NCBI GenBank assembly: GCA_964640795.1
Contig: CAZXIN010000028.1
Coordinates: 6,168-70,167, forward strand
DNA: 64,000 nt
Direction of reading: 5' to 3'
From: M269 sp964640795
GTDB lineage: Bacteria > Pseudomonadota > Gammaproteobacteria > Enterobacterales > Alteromonadaceae
Shown here piece by piece: positions 1 to 9,443 of this stretch; the first letter of the stretch is position 1, and the number at the start of each line of letters is the position of its first letter. Position numbers and translations under genes: made by a program. Under the pieces are notes generated by a model. It saw nothing but the letters and a program-made list of their open reading frames with translations, was not told the DNA's origin and did not search any database.

Positions 1-898
1 GATCGCGATATGAGTCAAAAAGCTGCTCGTCAGAGTTAGCCAATGAGATCCACATATCGAAAGCAGCTATCAAATCACTCGCGTCTTGCCTATCTTCTTC
101 TGATTCTGCTAGTTCAGTGAGAATGTCGAAAAAGGGTTTTGCAGAAACAACGAGCTCATCAAAATTCGCTTTAATATCAGGCAACTTCGTTGGGTCTTCC
201 TCTGCTAAATATTCACCCGATGTATCTTGCATTTCTATGATCAGACGTTGTAACTTGAGTGATGCTTCGACGACTGGATAATCTTTCTCGAAAAGCTCTC
301 CGAGAATGTCGTTTATTTCTGCCGCGCTGCCTCCGCGTGCTAGAATGGCGTCTCCATCGTCTTCGGCTTTCTGCATTTCAGCTTCATTTTCTATCGCGAA
401 CTCGTCTAGCCTCACAATCAGCTCTGCGCCTTGTGAATCAAACTCATCTAAGAGTGATTTTGCTTTTTCTTCCTCATTTAATTCATTGGTGTGTGCTTCA
501 ATCATTTGACTGACATGATCGTCGAATTCTTGATGTTCTTTAAGTGCACTATCAACTAGTTCTATGTAGCGCTGCTCATCGATTGTTTGGCGCAAGGTTT
601 TATAAGTTTGATTGAAGCTTATTGAAAGAGAATCTAGTTCCTTTGCCAGTATTTCGACCTCTGATAAGTCTTCGCTGGCCAATATTTCGTTTGCTACTTT
701 AGCCGACTCCCATAGCCCAGCAATCAAGTCGTCTGTTTCTTCTATCGTCGGACCGGCTTCGTCGGTGATTGTATTGAGTTGATCCTCTAGTGAAAATACT
801 GAAAGCAATCCTCCGGCAGATGATAAGACAACGAGCAGTGCCATAATACTCAGGCCTAAAATGAGTTTTGCTTTTATCGTAGATACAAACTTAGTCAT
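1..898 (-). CDS. Chemoreceptor-like sensory protein, N-terminal part
   Basis: The gene runs off the left edge; 299 residues are visible from an ATG at 898 and no stop occurs. The protein opens with a basic stretch and one transmembrane helix (about residues 9-32). A long acidic, strongly helical region follows, rich in Glu/Asp/Leu and without cysteine, typical of the periplasmic four-helix sensor domain of methyl-accepting chemotaxis proteins. No HAMP or signalling domain is reached, so a histidine kinase or diguanylate cyclase with a similar sensor cannot be excluded. It is divergent from the kinase-like gene at 1496. Confidence 0.6.
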   Translation of the reverse strand, partial: MTKFVSTIKAKLILGLSIMALLVVLSSAGGLLSVFSLEDQLNTITDEAGPTIEETDDLIAGLWESAKVANEILASEDLSEVEILAKELDSLSISFNQTYKTLRQTIDEQRYIELVDSALKEHQEFDDHVSQMIEAHTNELNEEEKAKSLLDEFDSQGAELIVRLDEFAIENEAEMQKAEDDGDAILARGGSAAEINDILGELFEKDYPVVEASLKLQRLIIEMQDTSGEYLAEEDPTKLPDIKANFDELVVSAKPFFDILTELAESEEDRQDASDLIAAFDMWISLANSDEQLFDSYRD

Positions 899-1495
899 AC
901 TGTGTGCAACCTATTTATGGTCTTCACCTTTAAATACATAAAAACTATTTATCGAGACATTAAATAATTTCTACTTATAAAAAGACTCATATTAATTTGG
1001 CGGTATCTCAATCTATGTTAGAAAAATGGATGAAGCTTTAACAGTTATTTTAAAACACTATATATATGACTCAGTGTTTTAAATATTAGATCAAGTCGTA
1101 ATCTATTAATGTGAGATGAATTTAATCGTAAAAGTATAGAACATAAATAAGACATTAGTTGTACGTCTCTTTATATTTTTATTTTCTTATCGGACCTCTG
1201 ATGAGAAACATGTGATATAAATCATATTAATTAAGGTGGCTTGATTTTTCACGATATTATACTTTTATGATCGAAATTCAACGTTGTTATTTTTTCATGC
1301 CCTATTACTTTGATTTAGCTTGCCTATTGCTGGCTATCATTCTTTATTTTATGGGTTTCAATCTTATATTGAATATGATGGTATGGTAACTTAATTTCAT
1401 CTGTGTCATTAGGGGAATTTACTTTTTAATATTTCCGACTTACCATTAAACTGTTCGATGAATTAACGTAAAAGTGATATATCAAAGGAGAGGCA
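899..1495. other. AT-rich intergenic region between divergent genes
   Basis: About 600 bases without a credible gene. The region is very AT-rich and must hold the promoters of both flanking divergent genes. The only site I can point to is a CRP/FNR-like dyad at 1211-1226. No hairpin with a T tract and no RNA gene was recognised. Confidence 0.6.
1211..1226. promoter_or_regulatory. CRP/FNR-like dyad
   Basis: The 16-base site TGTGATATAAATCATA matches the CRP consensus TGTGA-N6-TCACA at nine of ten positions. It also contains TGAT-N4-ATCA, the core of an FNR box. It lies 313 bases upstream of the chemoreceptor-like gene and 270 upstream of the kinase-like gene, far for classical activation. In such AT-rich DNA a chance match is possible. 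Confidence 0.3.
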
Positions 1496-1987
1496 ATGAA
1501 TCAGCAAGGGAAACTATTCTTTTTCTGTGGGAAAATGGGCGCCGGTAAGTCGACTAAATCTAATCAAACAGTAAAAGATAATTATGCGATCCTTATTTCA
1601 GAAGATGAATGGTTGTCAGCACACTATCCTAATCAAATTCAGTCATTCGACGACTATTTAAAGTTTTCAGCAATCATCAAACCATTTGTTATGTCCCATG
1701 TACAAGACATATTGTGTACTGGGACGAACGTTGTCATGGACTTTCCCGCAAATACGAGAAACCAACGGAGCTGGTTTAAACAACTGTGTGAAGAAGTGGG
1801 CGCCATCCATGAGCTGACTTTTTTAGATGTGAGTAACGAACAGTGTCTCGAACAAATTGCCAAACGTCGTATCGAACAACCAGAGCGTGCTCAATTTGAT
1901 ACAGAGGAAGTTTTCGCGCATGTGACACAGTTCTTTGAACCTCCTTCTGATGACGAGAAGCTAAACATCGTTCGTATAACACGTTAA
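1496..1987 (+). CDS. P-loop ATPase/kinase-like protein
   Basis: A 163-residue cytosolic protein with a clear Walker A motif, GKMGAGKST, at residues 12-20, followed by the layout of small predicted kinases of the AAA_33/zeta-toxin-like superfamily. An acidic ED pair near residue 36, a VVMDFPAN strand-loop near residue 79 and an RR-containing lid near residue 121 fit phosphotransfer to a small substrate, which cannot be named. The ATG at 1496 has a strong Shine-Dalgarno, AAAGGAGAGG. It is monocistronic, and no antitoxin-like partner lies next to it. Confidence 0.7.
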   Translation: MNQQGKLFFFCGKMGAGKSTKSNQTVKDNYAILISEDEWLSAHYPNQIQSFDDYLKFSAIIKPFVMSHVQDILCTGTNVVMDFPANTRNQRSWFKQLCEEVGAIHELTFLDVSNEQCLEQIAKRRIEQPERAQFDTEEVFAHVTQFFEPPSDDEKLNIVRITR

Positions 1988-2022
1988 TTGCCACATCAAG
2001 GCATACTGACAACTTTGATTTT

Positions 2023-2919
2023 TTAATTTGCCAAATGATGGGCCTTTAGCATATCGAGCAAGAGTCTGGTGGCTTTAGCTGTCGTTGAACCTTTAGGAAA
2101 TACTGCAAACAACTCTAGCTCCGGTAGGGAATAGTCGGGGAATAGTCTAATAAGGCGCCCTGCGTCGATCTCTGGTTGTGCGTCGAAGTCTGGTAATAGC
2201 GCAAGGCCGTGATCTTTTAACGCAAATTGCAAACGTGCTGCAGCGCTATTGGTATGAATAGGACCTTTGATGCTGACTTCATGTGTTATGTTTCCTTTGC
2301 TTAAGGTAACGCTTTGATTATGTCGTTTGTATACAACCCATTCATAATGCGTTAAATCGCTGGGTGATTTAGGCAAGCCATACTTGATTAAGAATTGAGG
2401 CGAAGCACAGATATATCGATAGCTGACAGTGAGTTTAACGGCATGTAGATCACTGTCTGTTAACGGACCAGAGCGTACCGCTAAATCAATGCCGTCTTCA
2501 ATTATATTAGACAGCTCTTCCGAAAAACTGATATTTAAAGTGATATCTGGGTATTTAAGCCTGAATTCGTGTGCGAGAGGCACAATCCAACGCATGCCTA
2601 TATTGACCGGGCAGGCCAATGACACATGACCGACGGCATTTTGTTTTAAATTTAGGAGTAGTGAGTGTGCTTGCTCTGCTTCATGCGCGACTTTACGACA
2701 TTTCTCAAAATAGCGTTCACCCGCAGCTGTTAGACTGATCTTACGCGTACTTCTATTAAGCAGGCGAGCACCGAGTGATTGCTCATGCTGCTTTATTTGA
2801 TAGCTGACCACGGCACGACTCACTCCTAATCGTTTCGCAGCGGCACTAAAACTGCCAGCCTCAACAACACGTGTGAAGACAACCATGCCGCGTATTTCAT
2901 TTAATACTGGATCGCTCAT
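2023..2919 (-). CDS. LysR-family transcriptional regulator
   Basis: The protein has an N-terminal LysR helix-turn-helix (residues about 10-68, with FSAAAKRLGVSRAVVSYQIK) and a C-terminal periplasmic-binding-like effector domain. I chose the ATG at 2919 (298 residues) over an in-frame TTG at 2925. It is divergent from the DJ-1/PfpI gene at 3027 with about 107 bases between the starts, the usual arrangement in which a LysR regulator controls its divergent neighbour and itself. The effector is unknown; the CrgA/AaeR-like subgroup is likely from the fold and sequence style. Confidence 0.85.
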   Translation of the reverse strand: MSDPVLNEIRGMVVFTRVVEAGSFSAAAKRLGVSRAVVSYQIKQHEQSLGARLLNRSTRKISLTAAGERYFEKCRKVAHEAEQAHSLLLNLKQNAVGHVSLACPVNIGMRWIVPLAHEFRLKYPDITLNISFSEELSNIIEDGIDLAVRSGPLTDSDLHAVKLTVSYRYICASPQFLIKYGLPKSPSDLTHYEWVVYKRHNQSVTLSKGNITHEVSIKGPIHTNSAAARLQFALKDHGLALLPDFDAQPEIDAGRLIRLFPDYSLPELELFAVFPKGSTTAKATRLLLDMLKAHHLAN

Positions 2920-3026
2920 TGTCAAATTTTAGCTAACAATTAGGCAAAAATATACACCCTAGTGTGAGGATAATGCTTCACTTAGACTAGCCGCACTATT
3001 TACCCGCTGAAATCTTAACCACTATT

Positions 3027-3704
3027 ATGAATATTCTTGTTGTCATTACATCACACAGCCAACTTGGCAATACCGGCTCTAAAACAGGTTTTTGGTTGGA
3101 AGAGCTCGCAAGCCCTTATTACACCTTTTTGGATCAAGGCGCTCAGGTTACGTTGGCATCGCCATTAGGAGGGCAGCCTCCTTTGGATCCAAAGAGTGAC
3201 GAGAAAGGCTTTCAAACAGACTCCACAAAGCGGTTTAGTAAAGACGGCAGTGCCCAAAAAGCGCTGGCAACTACGCTAAGATTGGCTGATGTTAATGTTG
3301 ACGATTTTGATGCTATCTTTTATCCCGGTGGTCACGGTCCGTTATGGGACCTCACGAGTGATCAGTATTCAATCGGATTAATCCAAAGCTTCTGGGCAGC
3401 CGAGAAACCTGTAGGGGCTGTATGCCATGCACCTGCCGTTTTACTGGGTTGCGTGGATGAGTCTGGACAAGCTTTAGTTAAAGGTAAAAAGGTAACGGGT
3501 TTTAGTAACACTGAAGAAGCGGCAGTAGAGTTAACGGATATTGTACCTTTTTTATTGGAAGACGAGTTACAGGCAAAAGGTGGCTACTATGTTAAGTCAG
3601 ATGATTGGAGTGCTTTTGCGGTCACGGATGGTCTTTTGGTGACAGGGCAAAACCCTGCATCTTCAGAAGAAGTCGCTAAATCATTATTGCAGTTGATTAG
3701 ATAG
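3027..3704 (+). CDS. DJ-1/PfpI family protein (Hsp31-like glyoxalase/deglycase)
   Basis: This 225-residue protein has the DJ-1/PfpI fold with the nucleophile elbow GAVCHAPAVLL at about residues 130-140, where the Cys is catalytic and followed by His. An upstream FYPGGHGPLWDL loop resembles the Hsp31-like subgroup that includes glutathione-independent glyoxalase III and chaperone-like proteins. Expected roles are detoxification of methylglyoxal or response to electrophiles. It starts at an ATG with no strong ribosome-binding site and is probably controlled by the divergent LysR gene. Confidence 0.85.
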   Translation: MNILVVITSHSQLGNTGSKTGFWLEELASPYYTFLDQGAQVTLASPLGGQPPLDPKSDEKGFQTDSTKRFSKDGSAQKALATTLRLADVNVDDFDAIFYPGGHGPLWDLTSDQYSIGLIQSFWAAEKPVGAVCHAPAVLLGCVDESGQALVKGKKVTGFSNTEEAAVELTDIVPFLLEDELQAKGGYYVKSDDWSAFAVTDGLLVTGQNPASSEEVAKSLLQLIR

Positions 3705-3723
3705 GATTGGTATTGGGTCAGTT

Positions 3724-4257
3724 TCAGAGTGCTTTATGCCACGCTAATGCCAACTTCATATGATGGGTAATAAAATCATTTTTTAGCTGCATGTAGCGCT
3801 CGATATCGTGTCCACATTCACTTGCCGCGTATTTTTTGATTTGAGCATAGCTATTCGCTATTTGAGAGTGAGCTGACAGGTAATCCCTGAAAGCTCTATG
3901 CTCTTTTAAGTGTAAGTTGCCGGTCTGAAAAGCATGTATATGGTGACTACGTTGTATACCTCCCTTTTGGAAATAACGTCGTCCAACGATAGTATTTTCG
4001 CCTTTCGCGACATAACCTAAGCCTTCTATGTTGCTTTGCTGTTGGTCTAATTTCTCTAAGTCTCTAACTTCGATCAGAATATCTACAATGGGTTTTGCCG
4101 CTAACCCAACGACTGAAGTACTGCCGATGTGTTCTATAGCAACCGCATTGTCCGAGATCGCTTTACATAGTTTGACTCTTTCCTGCTCAAAGCGTTCTGC
4201 CCATACAGGATTGTATGCTAAGACTTCAATTTGTCGTTGTTGAGATCGCATAGGCAT
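3724..4257 (-). CDS. GrpB family protein (UPF0157)
   Basis: 177 residues with the family hallmark EHIGSTSVVGLAAKPIVDI near residues 42-60, which is the nucleotidyltransferase-like GS...D.D core of GrpB/UPF0157 proteins. The tail holds the usual HHIHAF and FRDYLSAH motifs. Some members are fused to dephospho-CoA kinase, but the substrate is not established. The gene converges on the DJ-1 gene with only 19 bases between the stops and stands alone. Confidence 0.85.
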   Translation of the reverse strand: MPMRSQQRQIEVLAYNPVWAERFEQERVKLCKAISDNAVAIEHIGSTSVVGLAAKPIVDILIEVRDLEKLDQQQSNIEGLGYVAKGENTIVGRRYFQKGGIQRSHHIHAFQTGNLHLKEHRAFRDYLSAHSQIANSYAQIKKYAASECGHDIERYMQLKNDFITHHMKLALAWHKAL

Positions 4258-4303
4258 TGTTGATTGATATTGCTTTTATAGGTTCGCTTATACAAACCTA
4301 AGG

Positions 4304-6541
4304 TTAATTTAAGGCACGGGTCTGATTCTGGGCTAACAGCCTATTGAACTTTCGCTGATCTCCGCCTGCATTAGTGTATGCCTTACGGATATTTATCTCA
4401 GCAAGAATATTATCATTAAAATCTGGCAACCACCCTTGGGCAAGCATGTTCTCTATTGCTGAGACGGCTGCAAGGTTTTGGTTCGACTGAGCTAACCATT
4501 GAACGTAAGCAAGGGTTAATGGTGGTTCTTTTATACCGTTAAAGTAAGCCGTTAATTTTTCAGTGAGCGCTGTGCTTTCTGTCGACTGCTCTTTTGATAT
4601 GAGTAGAGCATTTAAGAAAACAAATTGCCCGCTATTTCTGTCTGATATCTCGCCCTGATTGTTAATGTCAGGGAAATGCTGAACAAAAAGCTCGTGTGCT
4701 TTATGGTATTGCTGAGTATGCATCAGTAAAGCGAGGTAAGGTATAACATGTCGATTAGTGTTTTCTAGCTGGTTTATACTTTGTAGGTAACGTTCTTTTA
4801 AATACATTGCTGCCTTAGCCATATCTCCTTGAGCAACGTTCAAGGCGGCTTGCGTATACAACCAAAAAGCAGGGTTAGCCTGATTAGGGTCTGACTTTTC
4901 GATTAAAGAACTCGCTGCTGTTGTTTGCCCTAAACCGAGTCGGACAAGCGCTTGGGTTAATAAATAAGGTGTCCGTTGGCTTAGGTTCGATGCGTTCCCT
5001 TGGCTCCATAGAATGAACTGCTTAGCTCGCTCGATATTTAACGGTAGGAAATCCAGTTCCTCGACGGGGCGAAGCGAGTAGATAGGCTCTATGGTTAACG
5101 ATCGTTGATAGTATTGCTTTGCTTGCTGTAGTTTACGCAAATTGAGCAATGAATAAGCCAAACTGCGATTAATATTAGGTGAGAGTGGATCTAGTGATAA
5201 TGCTTTTTGATGCATGACAAGAGCCTCTTCAACCTCACCTTGAGTACGCAGAAAGTTACCATACCAAAGGTAAGCGTTAGCATAGTTTGGTGACTGTGCT
5301 ATAGAGGTTTCGAATAACTCAATGATAGTTTCTGGATTGTCATCACCCGACAGCAGCGCTTTGGTAGCAAGCACTTTGCCATTTTTAGGGGATAATCGGT
5401 TAGCTTTGTCGATAAGCGGTATACAGGCAGAGTAGGCTTTTGGTTCTGTCCAGTCAGAGTAGATGTGCAAGAACAAATAGGTGTTACATAGGCCAACCAG
5501 TGTCTCTATGTTGTCAGGTTGTTGTTGCAGTATTTTTTTGTATAACGAGAGGGCGGCTTCAAGGTCTGCAGGCTCTCGTTTATTCCATAAATACTGTGCG
5601 AGAACAAAGGTTTCATAAAGCGTTTTGTTTAGTGTAATGAGAGGTTCTGAAAAAGGTTTAGGGGTTAACGAATCACTCTTTAAGGCAGATTTTAAAGCCG
5701 ATGTGAGCTGTTGTTTCAAGCCTAGTAAGGCATTGTCTTGCGCATTGAACTCCGCCGCCCATATCACCTGTTGGCTTTCTCTTTGAGTTAATTGAGCAGA
5801 CAGTAATAGTGCTCCACCTTCGTTAGAAAGGCTATGTGTTAGCTCAACATCAGCATTGCTGATTTGGTGTCCATCACGCATCAATATAAGGTTGATGTCT
5901 GGTATCGACAATAAATCTGACAGCAAAAGGTGACCAAAGGTGTCGAGCTGTTCTTGTCTTGGTTGTGTAAGGTTTTGAGTAGGACGAATTGCCATGGAGC
6001 CTAAGTTTGTTAGCTTTTGTTGTTCTGTGAATTCGCTCTCTGATTTGGGTGGTTTATTTTGTGATGAAAGGAACCCGATACCAGCGATAATTACCAAAGT
6101 GATCGCAGCAATGACTATGCGGATGAATGGTTGTTTGCTCTTTAGCAATTCGGGCTTTTTAGTGATACTGTTGGAGTTAGTCTGTGTTGCTTCTAATAGG
6201 GAAATAGGTTTGATCAATCGATAGCCTTTGCCTGAGACTCTTTCTACATAGTGTTTTTGTGGTTGAGTATCCTGCAGTGCTTTTCTTAGCTGTGCGACAG
6301 CCTGATAGATAGAACTGTCAGATATAGCAAGATTAGGCCAAATCCGTTCGACTATAGTTTCTTGGCTAACAGGGTTCCCTTGATTTTCGGCCAGCAAGAG
6401 GCATAGCGCCATAACCTTAGGAGTGACAAGATGCTCAATAACCTCATCATTATTAAGCATTGAAATCCTATTTATCTTGGGCTCTATACGCCAAGGGCCA
6501 ATATAAAAACCTTGTTCAAGTTCGATTGTTAGCAATGACAT
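4304..6541 (-). CDS. CadC-like winged-helix regulator with membrane anchor and TPR domain
   Basis: A 745-residue transmembrane regulator. An OmpR/CadC-type winged helix occupies about residues 10-110, ending in YVERVSGKGYRL. One transmembrane helix follows near residues 140-160 and then a large extracytoplasmic region with several tetratricopeptide repeats (about residues 310-700). Proteins of this layout act as one-component membrane sensors that bind DNA from the inner face. It is divergent from the secreted amidohydrolase at 6705 with 163 bases between, so that gene is the obvious candidate target. The sensed signal is unknown. Confidence 0.8.
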   Translation of the reverse strand: MSLLTIELEQGFYIGPWRIEPKINRISMLNNDEVIEHLVTPKVMALCLLLAENQGNPVSQETIVERIWPNLAISDSSIYQAVAQLRKALQDTQPQKHYVERVSGKGYRLIKPISLLEATQTNSNSITKKPELLKSKQPFIRIVIAAITLVIIAGIGFLSSQNKPPKSESEFTEQQKLTNLGSMAIRPTQNLTQPRQEQLDTFGHLLLSDLLSIPDINLILMRDGHQISNADVELTHSLSNEGGALLLSAQLTQRESQQVIWAAEFNAQDNALLGLKQQLTSALKSALKSDSLTPKPFSEPLITLNKTLYETFVLAQYLWNKREPADLEAALSLYKKILQQQPDNIETLVGLCNTYLFLHIYSDWTEPKAYSACIPLIDKANRLSPKNGKVLATKALLSGDDNPETIIELFETSIAQSPNYANAYLWYGNFLRTQGEVEEALVMHQKALSLDPLSPNINRSLAYSLLNLRKLQQAKQYYQRSLTIEPIYSLRPVEELDFLPLNIERAKQFILWSQGNASNLSQRTPYLLTQALVRLGLGQTTAASSLIEKSDPNQANPAFWLYTQAALNVAQGDMAKAAMYLKERYLQSINQLENTNRHVIPYLALLMHTQQYHKAHELFVQHFPDINNQGEISDRNSGQFVFLNALLISKEQSTESTALTEKLTAYFNGIKEPPLTLAYVQWLAQSNQNLAAVSAIENMLAQGWLPDFNDNILAEINIRKAYTNAGGDQRKFNRLLAQNQTRALN

Positions 6542-6704
6542 CGCTTATTTCACACTATTTATGCACGTTGATTTTATAGGTAACATCATGAAAAGTAAGC
6601 ATTAAGGAAAATTTTAGAAAAATATCAGAATTATATTGAGTGATTATTTCTAGCTTTTCGCATGCTTGTTATTCGTTATTAGTTAAGAAGGGATAACCAT
6701 AATA

Positions 6705-8180
6705 ATGCCTACGAAAATAATCTTCTATGTTTTTACACTATTGTCAGTTTTTGTTTTTCCTGCACTATCGCAGCATTTGATAATCAGCGATGTCACGATA
6801 GTCACTCCCAAGATGAATGGCGAGGTTGTAACACGAAACGGGCAATGGGTCGAAATAGTTGAAGGTAGAATTGCACAGATATCCTCCAGCCCTATCACAG
6901 AGGGGAATGGCATTCGCTTAATTGATGGGAAGGGCAAATACCTTGTCCCTGGCTTAATGGATTCTCATGTTCATACTCAAACCATGCCAGGGTTAGATTG
7001 GGATAATCCTGAGCTTCTGCCATTACAGCAAGCTTTTTTAGAGCAGCAGCCTCGCAGCTATCTCTACTACGGTATTACACAGGTTCTTGACCCATCGTTA
7101 ACTCGCCATGCCGTGGAAAATTTCACAAGTGCACCGCTGAATCCTGACATTTTATTTTGCGGATCTGCGCCTATCGTTGGCGGTTATGCGCTCATAAACG
7201 CGAGCCTAGCCGAGTCAGTTCGACGCAAGCCCTATTTCATCCATCAGCCTCATAAAGATGGACCGATACCAGATGGATTCGATCCTGAGAATCATACACC
7301 TGAGGCAGTTGTCGGCCGTATGAAGGCCGACGGTGCTATTTGTATTAAGGTCTACATTGAAGATGGGTTTGATCTCAACTCTGATTGGCCGATGATAGGG
7401 ATGGATTTGTTAAAACGTGTTAGAAAAGCAGCCGACAAGCATGGGTTACTCGTTGTTGCACATGCTAATGCACTAGATATGCAGGAGATCGCGCTAAAAG
7501 CCGATGTTGATGTACTGGCTCATGGGATGTGGAATTGGCTAAATGAATCTAGCAAAGATAAATTGCCTAGTGCGGTTCAGCGTATTGCTGATGAGATTGT
7601 AACGTCCAAAACAGCTTACCAACCCACATTAAATGTCATGCGTTCATTAAGGGATGTGAATGTCCCCAATCACCTTGAAACATCAGGCTATGATGACGTT
7701 GTTCCTAAGGTGATTCTAGAGTGGTATGAAACTACGCAGGGGCAATGGTTCGCCAGAGAAATGCGGGAGGGGTGGGGAACATCCGACTTAACTGTGATTT
7801 ACAATCGGCAAACACAGGTTCTCGAACAGGGTGAACGTGTATTGTCTTACCTCTATCAACAAGGTCATCCTATGTTACTGGCTACTGATACACCACCAGC
7901 ACCAACCTATGCATCACAACCGGGTTTGTCGGCCTATATGGAATTGCAGGCTATGCATAGAGCCGGTGTAACACTAGCTGACTTACTAAAAGCGGCAACC
8001 ATCAACAACGCCAGTACATTCGGTCTTGAGCAAAACTATGGCACTGTTGAAAGCGGAAAAATAGCTAACCTGTTATTGCTAAATGAGAATCCACTAGCAA
8101 CAGTGAAAGCATACGACAGTATAGACACAGTGATATTAAGAGGTGAGCCTATTGTTCGATCAAGGTTAACAGCAAAGTAG
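6705..8180 (+). CDS. Secreted amidohydrolase family enzyme
   Basis: 491 residues starting with a Sec signal peptide (hydrophobic segment about residues 5-20, cleavage near PALSQ). The mature part is a metal-dependent amidohydrolase of the imidazolonepropionase/prolidase-like type: GLMDSHVHT supplies the first metal histidines, VVAHANA and LAHGMW supply later ones, and LATDTPPAP supplies the catalytic Asp. The C-terminal GTVESGKIANLLLL motif is typical of the family. The substrate cannot be read from sequence. A Shine-Dalgarno-like AGAAGGGA lies upstream. The divergent CadC-like gene is the likely regulator. Confidence 0.8.
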   Translation: MPTKIIFYVFTLLSVFVFPALSQHLIISDVTIVTPKMNGEVVTRNGQWVEIVEGRIAQISSSPITEGNGIRLIDGKGKYLVPGLMDSHVHTQTMPGLDWDNPELLPLQQAFLEQQPRSYLYYGITQVLDPSLTRHAVENFTSAPLNPDILFCGSAPIVGGYALINASLAESVRRKPYFIHQPHKDGPIPDGFDPENHTPEAVVGRMKADGAICIKVYIEDGFDLNSDWPMIGMDLLKRVRKAADKHGLLVVAHANALDMQEIALKADVDVLAHGMWNWLNESSKDKLPSAVQRIADEIVTSKTAYQPTLNVMRSLRDVNVPNHLETSGYDDVVPKVILEWYETTQGQWFAREMREGWGTSDLTVIYNRQTQVLEQGERVLSYLYQQGHPMLLATDTPPAPTYASQPGLSAYMELQAMHRAGVTLADLLKAATINNASTFGLEQNYGTVESGKIANLLLLNENPLATVKAYDSIDTVILRGEPIVRSRLTAK

Positions 8181-8238
8181 ATTGACTCTATCGCTATTCA
8201 ACTATCGTTGAAATGAAGCAACGTCGAAGTCATAGCGC

Positions 8239-8293
8239 ATTATATAGCCTCAGCTTGCTTAGGTTTTTTAGAAGCTGAGGTTAGCAATATAAT
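8239..8293. terminator. Bidirectional hairpin terminator
   Basis: CCTCAGCTT at 8248-8256 pairs with AAGCTGAGG at 8272-8280. An outer ATTATAT/ATATAAT pair at 8239-8245 and 8287-8293 extends the structure. It sits between the convergent amidohydrolase and alcohol dehydrogenase genes and could stop transcription from both. Confidence 0.6.
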
Positions 8294-8319
8294 CTAGTTC
8301 ATGAGTGTTTCGCTTATAA

Positions 8320-9366
8320 TCAAGCTAAAGTTTTCATGTCTATCACGAAGCGGTATTTTACGTCAGCTTTTTCTATTCGCGTAAAGGCATCGTTAATATC
8401 TTGCATATTGATCATCTCAATGTCAGAGGTGATGTTATGCTCACCGCAAAAATCTAACATCTCTTGTGTCTCCTTTATACCTCCAATCAGAGAACCTGCT
8501 ACGGCTTTTCGATTCAACGCCATTGGAAAGGTGTTTAGCGATTTAAATTCGTCTAATGCACCGACCATGCACATAGTAGAGTCAAACTTTAAAAGTGCTA
8601 TATAAGGGTTCATATCGTGCGCTACAGGCACAGTATTCAACAGAAAATCAAACTGTCCGGCCCATTGCTCCATCGCGTTTGCATCCGTAGACAATAAGAC
8701 GTCATCAGCACCTAGCCTTTGTGCATCTTCGGCCTTTTCTTTTGACGTCGTAATCATGACCGTACGCGCGCCTAAAGCTTTGGCAAACTTGATGCCCATA
8801 TGACCCAGACCTCCAAGCCCTATGACTCCTACCGTATGGCCCTCTCCAATGTTCCAGTGTTTTAACGGAGAGTATGTTGTGATGCCAGCACAAAGCAAAG
8901 GCGCCGCGCCAGCCATATCAAGGTTGTCAGGTAAACTCAGCACATAATGCTGATCAACTACGATGTTTTGTGAATAGCCGCCCAGTGTTACACCGCCTGG
9001 ATCATCTGTTTCACTGGTGTAGGTCATTGTCATACCATTCAAGCAATACTGCTCTAAGTCCTTTTCGCATGCCTCGCAGGTTCGGCAAGAATCAACAAAG
9101 CAACCAACACCCACCTTGTCACCGACCTTAAAACGTTTAACATTCGGGCCTACGGCAATGACGCGCCCGATGATTTCGTGACCGGGAACCATGGGGTATA
9201 GTGATGTGCCCCAGTCGTTTCTTGTAAAATGAATGTCAGAGTGACATACCCCACAGTAATCAATGTCAATTTGGACATCATCTTCACCAACAGCACGGCG
9301 CTCGATGTCAAATGGGGCAAGGCCAGAGGTTTCGTTTTGTGCTGCGTAGGCTTTTGCTTGTGCCAT
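8320..9366 (-). CDS. Zinc-dependent NADP alcohol dehydrogenase (YahK/cinnamyl-alcohol type)
   Basis: 348-residue medium-chain dehydrogenase. CGVCHSDIH gives the catalytic zinc cysteine and PGHEIIG the His/Glu. A four-cysteine structural zinc loop (CRTCEACEKDLEQYC) follows near residues 94-108, and GLGGLGHMG near residue 183 is the Rossmann loop. The YahK/cinnamyl-alcohol group reduces a wide range of aldehydes with NADPH. It lies 77 bases after the formate/nitrite-type channel and downstream of the biosynthetic cluster on the same strand. It could therefore reduce an aldehyde released by the NRPS-like reductase, but this is inference. Confidence 0.85.
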   Translation of the reverse strand: MAQAKAYAAQNETSGLAPFDIERRAVGEDDVQIDIDYCGVCHSDIHFTRNDWGTSLYPMVPGHEIIGRVIAVGPNVKRFKVGDKVGVGCFVDSCRTCEACEKDLEQYCLNGMTMTYTSETDDPGGVTLGGYSQNIVVDQHYVLSLPDNLDMAGAAPLLCAGITTYSPLKHWNIGEGHTVGVIGLGGLGHMGIKFAKALGARTVMITTSKEKAEDAQRLGADDVLLSTDANAMEQWAGQFDFLLNTVPVAHDMNPYIALLKFDSTMCMVGALDEFKSLNTFPMALNRKAVAGSLIGGIKETQEMLDFCGEHNITSDIEMINMQDINDAFTRIEKADVKYRFVIDMKTLA

Positions 9367-9443
9367 TATTTCTTTACCTTTGTATTCATAGTGTGAGTGC
9401 CCAGAGATATGAATTATCTCGGGGCTATTTTTCGGGTTATACC

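Noticed and set aside
6725..6937. Antisense frames over the amidohydrolase, RTX, Rhs and other large genes
   Set aside because: They lie wholly within well-supported genes on the other strand or frame, lack known motifs and are coding shadows.
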